Part shown: in pieces, positions 54,942 through 62,280 of the stretch
Position numbering within the stretch: position 1 is the stretch's first letter
Layout of the letters: every line of letters begins with the position of its first letter
From: Candidatus Tumulicola scandinaviensis
GTDB taxonomy: Bacteria; Vulcanimicrobiota; Vulcanimicrobiia; Vulcanimicrobiales; Vulcanimicrobiaceae
NCBI GenBank assembly: GCA_003140835.1
Contig: PLLA01000121.1
Span: 178,735 to 242,734, forward strand
DNA length: 64,000 bases
Direction of reading: 5' to 3'
The notes under the pieces: generated by a model
The model's database searches: none
What the model saw: only the letters and a program-made list of their open reading frames with translations
Told to the model about the DNA's origin: nothing
Position numbers and translations under genes: made by a program

Positions 54942-55579
54942 GGCGCGCCCTCAGTCAAGCACCGACGCGGCTCGTGCTCAAGTGAGTGCATCGCCGAAGC
55001 CGCGGTGTCCTCGGCCTCGAGAAGTATAGCCTTCGGTGGTGGAAGCGACTCATCAAATGCGAGTGGGGCACCCAGGAGTTGGATGCTGGCAATCATCATC
55101 GCCCACTCAAAAATTGCCGGCCATGCTGGGTCCCTGTCGCGTCCCCCATACGCGCCTTCCCACAAGGGCCGTTGAACTGGCTCAAGCTCCATGCCATGAT
55201 GGCTTCGCGCCACTGTTGCTCGAATGACGTTGATCTCGCTCGTGCGTAGCAACCCTTCGATGCCGTACTGCTCGCGGTATCGCTCCGCCGCGATCACGAG
55301 CGCACGGCGGGCGTCGGCGGCGCTCGGTCGCGCTTTTTGCCGCGTCGCCTTCGGAGCGCAGTCGTGCTCAACAAACAAGTCCTGCATCCCGATTCCGATC
55401 GCGCTTACAACGCTTTCGATCGGGCAGCCCGCGAAACAGCGCAAGAGCACGCGCCCATCGCGCCCCTCGGCGATCGCAAGCGACGGGCGGCGATCGTCGT
55501 GTGCCGGGCAGCGTGCCATCCATTTGCCTTTGCCGGACGGCTTGGCGTCGCACCGCGCGGCGATCTCAGGCGTCGTCAT
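54938..55579 (-). CDS. CHC2 zinc-finger primase-like protein
   Basis: A 213-residue protein with a primase-type zinc finger at its N-terminus: C24, H27, C48 and C52 in RCPAHDDRRPS and LLRCFAGCP. No Toprim catalytic domain follows, only a helical region of about 140 residues, so it is a partial primase, as often found in phages and integrative elements, where the ATPase partner is separate. The ATG at 55579 overlaps the previous gene by four bases, which rules out the longer open frame. Confidence 0.82.
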   Translation of the reverse strand: MTTPEIAARCDAKPSGKGKWMARCPAHDDRRPSLAIAEGRDGRVLLRCFAGCPIESVVSAIGIGMQDLFVEHDCAPKATRQKARPSAADARRALVIAAERYREQYGIEGLLRTSEINVIRATVARSHHGMELEPVQRPLWEGAYGGRDRDPAWPAIFEWAMMIASIQLLGAPLAFDESLPPPKAILLEAEDTAASAMHSLEHEPRRCLTEGAP

Positions 55580-55791
55580 TCTTGCGATTCCGATACGAAG
55601 CGCGCGATTTCCGAATCCGCGTCTACGCCAAGACGCGCGAGCGCGGGAAGCGTCAATATCCGAACGAGACCGCGCCGACCAGACAACACGTGCGGAATTT
55701 TGCCAGATTGTAAGTCTGCGCGAACGGCGTGCTCGCCCTCGCCGGTAAGGGCGCAGTACTCGCGAACCGACAGCGTGAGGGGGCGATTCAC
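55576..55791 (-). CDS. HTH/excisionase-like small protein
   Basis: A 71-residue winged-helix-type protein (LTLSVREYCALTGEGEHAVR, then GKIPHVLSGRRGLVRIL) resembling excisionase or MerR-like DNA-binding proteins. In its position after the repressor it may be the excision regulator. It overlaps genes on both sides by four bases. Confidence 0.7.
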   Translation of the reverse strand: MNRPLTLSVREYCALTGEGEHAVRADLQSGKIPHVLSGRRGLVRILTLPALARLGVDADSEIARFVSESQE

Positions 55792-56018
55792 GAGACCTCT
55801 GCGGATTCAACGATCTCAAAGAGATTGTCAAAGTCGAGGCCAAGCCGCTCGCACATACGGCGCCGAACAAGCGCACCCACAGTAGCGCCGTGCATAAGGC
55901 GGCTGAAGTATCGAAAGTCGATGCCGACGATGCGCGCGAGCTCGGCTTGGCTGAGGTTCCTACGCGCACGGAGCTCCGCGATGGCGTCGGAGCGCAGACG
56001 AACACGTTTTCTTCCCAT
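55788..56018 (-). CDS. XRE-family HTH regulator
   Basis: A 76-residue DNA-binding protein with a Cro/CI-type helix-turn-helix (LSQAELARIVGIDFRYFSRL). It heads the leftward operon. The ATG at 56018 fits the HTH length; a longer open frame begins at 56054 and would overlap the divergent gene. Only 29 bases separate it from the divergent regulator, so one operator may control both, like a lysogeny switch. Confidence 0.78.
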   Translation of the reverse strand: MGRKRVRLRSDAIAELRARRNLSQAELARIVGIDFRYFSRLMHGATVGALVRRRMCERLGLDFDNLFEIVESAEVS

Positions 56019-56047
56019 GCTTGCAAAGATGCCTGAAAGGCGATAAT

Positions 56048-56830
56048 ATGGCAAGAGAAATGCAACGAATGTTAGAACCTCTTGCTATTCTGGCCGAGAC
56101 AGCTCCCTCGCCCGTCATGCGAGAGCTGGCGCAGGTCGCCGTAGCTCGGTCCTTTCGGCAAGAGTCCCTTGCCAAAGCCTTCGCTGAGCGCTCCGGGCTC
56201 CGCGTACAAGGCGCGAATGTCGGTCGGTACTTCCGATCGCGAGCCCCTCACACCGACACGGTAACGGCTTTCGCCGACGTTTTAGGGGTGAGTCCTGAGC
56301 ATATCCGGCTCGCTCGCGGTGAAGTGCTTTCGTCGGAGGAGAGCGCTGACGAACTGGCGACCCGAATCGGCCCAGATATTCGGAGCCTTCTATACCCGCA
56401 CGTTCGCGACCGTACCGAGCTCGACGCTCTGCTTATGCGCAACCACGATTCGAGCGTACAGCGCGCCGTTAGCGCCTACGCCCTCGAACGCGAGCGGGAG
56501 CAACACGGCATAATGCGTATGCAGCAGGTCGGCAGCGTGTATCTGCCCCGCCGCGTAATCGCCTTCTTCGAGATGCTGCATCCCGACGTCTCGCTCGACG
56601 ACCTGCTTCGACGATCGCCCATAGTAGGGGCGTTGTCATCTCTGTTCTTCGCTGCGCTGGGATATTTCAGCGAGAGCGACTGCGGTGCGATCATCGGCGT
56701 CGCGCGCGCGTTGCTCGTTGCAAGAGGCATCGATTGTGACCCGCTCGATCGCGACCTGCAAGACCAGAAAACTCAAGCTGAAGCCGCATTTCGCGAGCGC
56801 GGCTTCACGTTACACGGAGGCAACATATGA
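56048..56830 (+). CDS. HTH regulator encoded with the integrase
   Basis: A 260-residue protein. The first 90 residues contain an XRE-like helix-turn-helix (SLAKAFAERSGLRVQGANVG, then TVTAFADVLGVSPEHIRLAR). The remaining 170 form a mostly helical domain of unknown type, perhaps a sensor. The ATG at 56048 follows AAGGCG. Its stop overlaps the integrase start by four bases, so integration and this regulator are expressed together. Confidence 0.75.
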   Translation: MAREMQRMLEPLAILAETAPSPVMRELAQVAVARSFRQESLAKAFAERSGLRVQGANVGRYFRSRAPHTDTVTAFADVLGVSPEHIRLARGEVLSSEESADELATRIGPDIRSLLYPHVRDRTELDALLMRNHDSSVQRAVSAYALEREREQHGIMRMQQVGSVYLPRRVIAFFEMLHPDVSLDDLLRRSPIVGALSSLFFAALGYFSESDCGAIIGVARALLVARGIDCDPLDRDLQDQKTQAEAAFRERGFTLHGGNI

Positions 56831-58065
56831 AACATCATCGCCTTGGCGCCTGGATTGGGCAAGAGTCCTATCTAGACAAGGCCGGCAAGCGAAAGACGTG
56901 CTCGACGTGGGCGGTCAAATACGATGCCTTCGATCAGAAGCCCGGCGAGCGGCGCCAAGATACCGAGCGAGGCTTCGCGAGTGAGGCCGATGCTATCGCG
57001 TGGTGGGTGTTGCAAAGGCAGAATCGGCATCGTCCCGTTACTAAAGCAGAGGCGGTCAAGGAGGCCCCGATAACGCTCGACGCTTTCTTAGATCGCTGGC
57101 TCCAGGGGTGCGCGACGACAATGAGCATCGGAGCACTCGCCACGTGCGAAAAGCATACTCGCCTTTGGATTCGTCCGTCGCTCGGGCATGTTTTACTTTG
57201 CGACCTAGAGCGGTCGCCGGCGCTTATAGAGCAGGCGCAAGCGGCGTGGTTGACGCAGCCGCGTAAAGACAAGCGCGCTGGCGTAGTCACGCCTGGCTTC
57301 GTGAAGAGCGTGCGAAGCACGTTGAATACCGCCTTGAACCGTGCAAAGAAGGTCCGCCTCATTACCGTCAATCCGTGCGAGTTTGTCGATCCTCCGCGTT
57401 GCGAACGGGAAGAGATGCGTTCGCTTAGCCCTGAGCAAGTGCAACAATACCTAGCCGTCTTCGACCGCTCAGTGCTCGGAGCCGCGATCGCGACGGCCAT
57501 CGGCAGTGGCTGCAGGCGAGGCGAGTTGCTTGCACTGCGCTGGAGCGACGTTGACTTAGACCAAGGCACTCTGAGGGTCGCCCGGTCGTTGGAGCGCGTC
57601 ACAATCCGCACTGCGAAGCGGGAGCACTGCGAGCTACGGTTCAAGGAACCTAAGACGAAGCGCTCACGCCGCACAATCGCGCTACCACCGTTCGTGCTCG
57701 AGCGTCTCCGCCGTCATCGCCTCGAACAGGCTGAGCGCTTCTTCTCGGCTGGGTCCCGCCCCGATGGCAGCACCCTGCTCTTTGAGCGCGGCGGCTTGCC
57801 TTGGAATCCCAACACGTTCGGCCTGACGTTCGCCCGCATCGCTCGCGACGCGAAGCTTCCGAAAGTGCGCTTGCACGATCTGCGCCATTCGTTCGCATCG
57901 CTGCTGCTCGCCGGCGGGGCCGACCTCAAGACGGTTTCGACGGCTCTCGGGCACTCAACCATCGCCGTAACCGCCGACACGTACGCGCACGTTTCGCCAG
58001 CCATGCTGCACGGCGCGGCAAACCTGCTCGATCGAATCGTCGAATCAGGGCGTAAGACGGGCTAG
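56827..58065 (+). CDS. tyrosine recombinase, integrase of element 2
   Basis: A 412-residue phage-type integrase. The N-terminal ~60 residues are an arm-binding domain, followed by a SAM-like core-binding domain (about 85-195) and the catalytic domain. Catalytic residues seen: Arg in GCRRGEL (R230), HDLR (H350, R353), GHS (H376) and the nucleophile Tyr in DTYAHVSP (Y386). It sits 50 bases from the tRNA-Sec att core, pointing toward the tRNA, so it almost certainly recombines that site. A related relic lies beside att copy 2. Confidence 0.95.
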   Translation: MKHHRLGAWIGQESYLDKAGKRKTCSTWAVKYDAFDQKPGERRQDTERGFASEADAIAWWVLQRQNRHRPVTKAEAVKEAPITLDAFLDRWLQGCATTMSIGALATCEKHTRLWIRPSLGHVLLCDLERSPALIEQAQAAWLTQPRKDKRAGVVTPGFVKSVRSTLNTALNRAKKVRLITVNPCEFVDPPRCEREEMRSLSPEQVQQYLAVFDRSVLGAAIATAIGSGCRRGELLALRWSDVDLDQGTLRVARSLERVTIRTAKREHCELRFKEPKTKRSRRTIALPPFVLERLRRHRLEQAERFFSAGSRPDGSTLLFERGGLPWNPNTFGLTFARIARDAKLPKVRLHDLRHSFASLLLAGGADLKTVSTALGHSTIAVTADTYAHVSPAMLHGAANLLDRIVESGRKTG

Positions 58066-58115
58066 TTACAGCAGGCGCTAAGGGCGATTGTTCCGAGTCG
58101 TTCCGAGTCGCAGCA

Positions 58116-58145
58116 CGATTCTGGCGGGAGCGTGTAGGAATCGAA
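58116..58145. repeat. right att site (core in the tRNA-Sec 3' end)
   Basis: A 30-base core identical in all three att copies (37560-37589, 48131-48160, 58116-58145). It covers CCA, the acceptor 3' strand and most of the T arm of tRNA-Sec. Two tandem TTCCGAGTCG units lie just before it (58091-58110). It is where element 2 meets the intact tRNA. Confidence 0.88.
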
Positions 58146-58215
58146 CCTACCAGCCGCCCTGCGACGGCCTCAGCGATTTTGAAGACCGTGCGGACCACCA
58201 GATCCGTACGCTCCC
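58122..58215 (-). tRNA. selC: tRNA-Sec (anticodon UCA)
   Basis: A 94-base selenocysteine tRNA with encoded CCA. Hallmarks: an 8-bp acceptor stem and 5-bp T stem (13 bp together), a 6-bp D stem with four-base loop, anticodon loop CUUCAAA with UCA, and a 6-bp long variable arm closed by GCAG. Anticodon-stem pairing is only four base pairs followed by an A-C mismatch, slightly weak but tolerable. The gene lies on the minus strand with its 3' end used as att core. It implies a SelA/SelB selenocysteine pathway elsewhere in the genome. Confidence 0.93.
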
Positions 58216-58274
58216 ACGACAGCTGGAAACCATTATTCTATTAAGTTTCTAAAAGCCTACGGCTTCCGAGCCGA

Positions 58275-58293
58275 CGGTCCCAAGAAGGGACCG
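58275..58293. other. perfect hairpin upstream of tRNA-Sec
   Basis: CGGTCCC-AAGAA-GGGACCG, a seven-base-pair stem (extendable by one A-T) with a five-base loop, about 60 bases upstream of the tRNA on its strand. No T tract follows it in either direction, so a terminator is uncertain. Confidence 0.35.
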
Positions 58294-58465
58294 TTGGGAT
58301 TGGCAGGAGCGCCAGGCTAAAGTTGCCCTCGGGATCATGGGAGCCACCCTGGCCCTACGATGACGCTACAAGGCGGTTGGATTCACTCCCCCGTGATAGG
58401 GCGTAGCATTCGTCTAGGCGTTGGCCGGCAGGAGAAGGCCGCCGGAGTCAGGGTACCATTTGCTG

Positions 58466-59330
58466 ATGGTCGTCGATACGCCGGTAGCGGTGGACGCCTG
58501 GTCCATCTTCGTTCACGCCCGGTCCGCGGTAACGGCAGCGCAGTACCCGGGACGAATCGATTATAATATTGCTATCACGGGCATTGACGGCAAGGCACCC
58601 GTCGCAGATCACTATCGAGCTAACTGCGGGTCAGCTGATGGCACGATTAGAATCTTTCCCATCAGCGACGAACAATTAGCGAAGCCTGCGCCAGTGCCCC
58701 ACGGTATCAACACGAACTTCAGCTTAGCGATTTGCTTCGCTATGTGCATAGGGGTGCGAATACCCGTGGGACACCCCGCACCGTACCAGGATTTAATAGG
58801 TGAGCCACTTATCTCACCGACGTACATGTTTGGGCTGCGATACATGAACGCGATAAAGCGCAACGCCCCTCCCGAAGAAAAGAGTCCGCTACCCACGATC
58901 GCGGTCGTATCCACACAGACCCGCGATTATCAGGTGACACTTCTAAACACGGAGGCGCTCGACAACACCCAAACTTATCACCTTCTCCTAAAACCGCTTA
59001 GAAAGCCTAAGGATAATCGGCTGCGGGAGCTGTGGGTGGGGGTTAACGACTATCTACCAAGAAGGGCGATAAATAGCGGGGAACTTTACGGCGGCGCCGC
59101 TGGTTGACGTCCCCTGGACTGTGGACTTTTCAGTCCAAGATGGTGCGCCTTTCATTAGCCATGAAAGTGCGGATGGCACACTGTACCTTCCCCACCATCG
59201 CGTCGTGCAGGACGCTGCAATCACATTCGAGGGCATCGGCGAGGCCAGCACCACCATCTATGACAGACCTTTGCTTGCGCCAGAAACAATCGAAACAACT
59301 CTAACCGAACCTGAACGCGGCAACTATTGA
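58466..59330 (+). pseudogene. hypothetical protein split by a frameshift
   Basis: Frame one (ATG at 58466, or an earlier one at 58421) encodes VDTPVAVDAWSIFVHARSAV and on to ELYGG, stopping at 59107. Frame two continues from about 59090 (VDVPWTVDFSVQDGAPFISH) to 59330. Read together they give one protein of about 285 residues. The switch lies in the GC-rich GGCGGCGCCGCTGG at about 59090-59102. No family is recognised; it is the first gene right of the tRNA. Confidence 0.55.
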
Positions 59331-60205
59331 CAGTTTCGGAGGGAGTGGAATTGCTACAGGTAGCGTGTTCACCCTGGGGGTCCGTTGCGGCTATCCCCGG
59401 TGCTCGAATCGGGGTCATCGTCGGCGGAACTGTTCTTTTTGTTATCGTCATTCAGATCGATCGGCAAGCCGAAGAACGTCCAGCCGACTAAGGTGCCGTC
59501 GGAGTTCTGAGCGGTACGATTGCGACCCCTATCGGACGGTACCGTTTGTTGCTTCCGGCCATACTTTGCCAAGTTCGTACTCCATGCTGACGCCGCTCAG
59601 CGTGTCTTTTGTACCGCAATGCGTTCGATTAGCCGGTGGCGTTTACTTCGAGGCCGTTCGGCTCACGCCATATTGTTGGACACGGCGAGAGAACGTTGCC
59701 CCTGGAGCCGGGCGTGTACTGAAATACAAGTTGTTCTGTCCACTCGTTACTTTGTACAAAACCGTGAATCAATTACAAGCAATTATGATTCATTGCGAGC
59801 AACTAAGAATAAGGTGCCTAGAAAGGTTCGGCGGCGGGTAGGCCTTAGCCTGAGCCAAATTAGGGAAAGCCCTCGGTATACGAGATGTTCCGGCGAACCC
59901 GCCCGAGCTGCCTCCGACCTATTTTTGGTCCCGGTTGCAAACTCTGCTGCACGTCCCGGTACAATCTAGGCTGCACGTCCCGGTGCAATTTAGGCTGCAC
60001 GTCCCGGTCCAACTCGCCGAGCCATCGAAGGTCGGAATCGAGTTATTCTTGCTGAGCGGAGTTCGGGGATGAGTGCCGTATACAACGGCAGCCCGTAAAG
60101 CTAAACGAAGACTCCGGGTTCCAAGCGCCTTTGAACGAGCTTAATGCGAAGCTCGATTTTGCGATAGCGCTAGACCCTAATGCGACTAGAAACCTCGAGG
60201 GAGCC
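59331..60205. other. largely non-coding region, with a possible decayed gene
   Basis: No intact gene is evident in about 875 bases. On the minus strand, fragments in several frames (NRTHCGTKDTLSGVSMEYEL, TAQNSDGTLVGWTFFGLPID, LNDDNKKNSSADDDPDSS) look coding and line up as one broken protein between about 59720 and 59369. Upstream of the next gene a 24-base tandem repeat is present (separate entry). Confidence 0.35.
59922..60017. repeat. 24-bp tandem repeat, four units
   Basis: Units begin at 59922 (diverged), 59946, 59970 and 59994. The consensus core is GCTGCACGTCCCGGTnCAAT followed by YTAG. Units are head to tail without spacers, so this is not a CRISPR array. It lies about 190 bases upstream of the lipoprotein gene at 60206. 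Confidence 0.75.
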
Positions 60206-61282
60206 GTGACTTTAAGGTCTGCTCGATTTTGCTCATTTCTGATGTTCCTGCAATTCCTTAGCGGGTGCAGTGGCGCGTCGCCTTCCGAAGGTTCGTCGCA
60301 GCGAGTATTGCCGTGGCTTCGAAGCGGCGACTCCGTGTCTCAAACCCTGCCGGTGATCCCCCTCCCAAGCACTCGACGGCTGCTCTACGTTACATCGGCC
60401 ACCCCATATTTCTTTAGCGCCTATCGTCTTCCACTCCACAGCGGACAGGGTCCCAAGATCAGGATGACGGGGGTAAACGAACCCGTTCCAATCGCAAATG
60501 ATAATAACGACTTGTACGTCGGAAGCTTTAATGACGGAACGATCTACACGTATGCCCTGCCGCTAGCGCCGACATTCGACCAGTCAGAGTCGGCGACGCG
60601 TTACGCCGAAGATTCGTACGCTGCCCCGTTCGCTCGTACGCGTCCTCGCGGGCCGAATGACACTCCGTCACCGGCCTCAAGTGGAGGCGTGCCGTCAGGC
60701 CTTGGAAATTTGTCCGGCCTAGCCGCGAACGGTGAGTATCTGTACGTTGCCGGGGCAAGTCCGAGGGACGAAAGAGTGCTCGAGTACCGGATTCCCTTCG
60801 TTACGGGTGAAAAGCCGTCGGGCTCGGTTACCGGCTTCTCGATGTTCGATTTCGTCGGAATTGCCGTAACCAATAAAACTCTGTACGCGGCGTCAACCGT
60901 GAATGGCACCGTCGGCGCGTATACGCTGCCGCTAAAGGCCGACGAGCGGCCCGCATACACGATAGGAACCAACCCGCAGAGTGATGGTGCTAGTGGCGTC
61001 GCGGTAAACGGCAATGGTACGCGTCTGTACGTTTCATTGTACTCGGTCGGCATTGTGGACGAATTTAAGCTGCCGTACCAACCTGGCGAGAAACCGAAGG
61101 TGCTCGACGTGGAATCGGAAACTGGTGGACGGCCGTACGGGATCTCAGTTGCCGGGGATCATCTTTTTGTGACGGCGGGTGACATCTACGCGTACCGGTT
61201 ACCGTTAATGTCGAATTCACAACCAGACGCCGTCGTGCCGTTTTCTGACGGATTTGCCGCCGGCGTGGCCGCAGGTCGATAA
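60206..61282 (+). CDS. propeller-like surface lipoprotein
   Basis: A 358-residue lipoprotein with lipobox FLSGC-S. It has repeated strands of a beta-propeller type with YRLPLHSG, YALPLAP, YRIPFVTGEKP, YTLPLKADERP, FKLPYQPGEKP and YRLPLMSNSQP at regular ~45-residue intervals. This PL-ending unit differs from the NHL-like genes elsewhere in the window. A GTG start at 60206 is selected because GAGGGAG lies just upstream. Function unknown. Confidence 0.8.
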   Translation: MTLRSARFCSFLMFLQFLSGCSGASPSEGSSQRVLPWLRSGDSVSQTLPVIPLPSTRRLLYVTSATPYFFSAYRLPLHSGQGPKIRMTGVNEPVPIANDNNDLYVGSFNDGTIYTYALPLAPTFDQSESATRYAEDSYAAPFARTRPRGPNDTPSPASSGGVPSGLGNLSGLAANGEYLYVAGASPRDERVLEYRIPFVTGEKPSGSVTGFSMFDFVGIAVTNKTLYAASTVNGTVGAYTLPLKADERPAYTIGTNPQSDGASGVAVNGNGTRLYVSLYSVGIVDEFKLPYQPGEKPKVLDVESETGGRPYGISVAGDHLFVTAGDIYAYRLPLMSNSQPDAVVPFSDGFAAGVAAGR

Positions 61283-61377
61283 CCGGCAGTTAGCCGCTAC
61301 GGCATATACTTGAAAACCGAACCGGTAAGACTCTCACCGAACCGGTAAGACTCTTGGCGAAAGGTTCTTAGAGGCGG

Positions 61378-61809
61378 TTAGGTATTCGTAAACGCCTCGG
61401 CGTCGTCTACAATCAACATGTCGAGTCGCGAGGTTTCGGGTGGAAGGCGTTTAGCCAACGGATAGCGTGCGATGAACGCGGGATCGTCCAATCGCTCGCC
61501 GATCGTTCGGCCCTCGATCTTTGCATTGATCTCGTCGTACCTCGGAGGATCGCTATGCTCGCGAATCCAGTCGGCTACCTCGGCGTCGGAGGCGGCGCGC
61601 GCGATCGCCGCTCGCAATAGCGCTTCAGGAATTTCGAGCGCGTTGAGCAGGCTCGAGCTGAAGCCCGTGATTTGGTATTCGCCGATGTTGCCGCCAGGCA
61701 GCGTCGCACGCAGCTTGTCGACCGTTCGCGCCGCCATGAGCAGGCTCAATCCGGGCAAAAGCTCGCGCGGGCTGCGAGGCGGCTGCTGCGTGAGGTCGAG
61801 TGGTTCCAT
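61378..61809 (-). CDS. DUF5069 protein
   Basis: A 143-residue soluble protein matching DUF5069: PRSPRELLPGLSLLMAARTVD, then LPGGNIGEYQI and a helical end with ADWIREHSD. Family function unknown. It lies 48 bases downstream of the NIPSNAP gene on the same strand and may be co-transcribed. Confidence 0.85.
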   Translation of the reverse strand: MEPLDLTQQPPRSPRELLPGLSLLMAARTVDKLRATLPGGNIGEYQITGFSSSLLNALEIPEALLRAAIARAASDAEVADWIREHSDPPRYDEINAKIEGRTIGERLDDPAFIARYPLAKRLPPETSRLDMLIVDDAEAFTNT

Positions 61810-61857
61810 GTCTCTACGTGGTCAGCGATGCGGCGGGCTTCTCCTGCATTGGAAGCC

Positions 61858-62205
61858 TCACGTGCCGCTTGGTCTTAGCCTCGAGGGAATACCGAACGTT
61901 CCGTCCACGACCTCGACGAAATTTCGCTCTTCGCGAAAGATCAGGTGTTTGGATTGAGCCCGATCGAAATTCTCGCGCGCCTCGGGGTCGTTCCTTAAGC
62001 GCGCTCGGTACGCTTCATACGAGGCGAGGCTGTCGAACGCGATCAGGCCCCACGCGACGTCGTTGGTCCCTTCGTACGGGAGAAAGTACCCGACGAGATG
62101 CCCACCGCACCGAGGGATGATGCGGCCCCATTCTTGGGCATACACCTTGAACTCGTCGCGCTGAAACGGATCGATCTGATAGCGAATGACGCAGACGATC
62201 GTCAT
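61858..62205 (-). CDS. NIPSNAP-family protein
   Basis: A 115-residue protein of the NIPSNAP family, an alpha-beta ferredoxin-like fold: [20 protein letters not shown], then [20 protein letters not shown] and [17 protein letters not shown]. The family role is unclear; bacterial members are small cytoplasmic proteins. The start follows GGAGG on the minus strand. Confidence 0.88.
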   Translation of the reverse strand: MTIVCVIRYQIDPFQRDEFKVYAQEWGRIIPRCGGHLVGYFLPYEGTNDVAWGLIAFDSLASYEAYRARLRNDPEARENFDRAQSKHLIFREERNFVEVVDGTFGIPSRLRPSGT

Positions 62206-62280
62206 GCATGTCCTCCTGGATTTCGCCTCGGTGAGGTACCTAAGTTGCTGGGGATCATCTTTTTGTGCGGCAGTTTGCTG

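Larger units (their letters stand above)
48166..58115. mobile_element. integrative element 2 with primase/ATPase module, in tRNA-Sec
   Basis: A 9.95-kb segment between att copies 2 and 3. From the tRNA side inward: intact tyrosine integrase, HTH regulator, a divergent HTH repressor-like gene, an HTH/excisionase-like gene, a CHC2 primase-like gene, a DUF3987-type ATPase gene, then small genes. Two lipoprotein genes and a Fic gene fill the left end. No capsid, tail, terminase, portal or conjugation genes are seen. The layout fits a phage-satellite-like or plasmid-like integrative element that depends on a helper to move. Confidence 0.8.

Noticed and set aside
37546..58215. Complete prophage
   Set aside because: No capsid, portal, terminase, tail or lysis gene could be recognised between the att copies.
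59922..60017. Possible CRISPR array
   Set aside because: Repeats are directly adjacent with no unique spacers, and no cas genes lie nearby.
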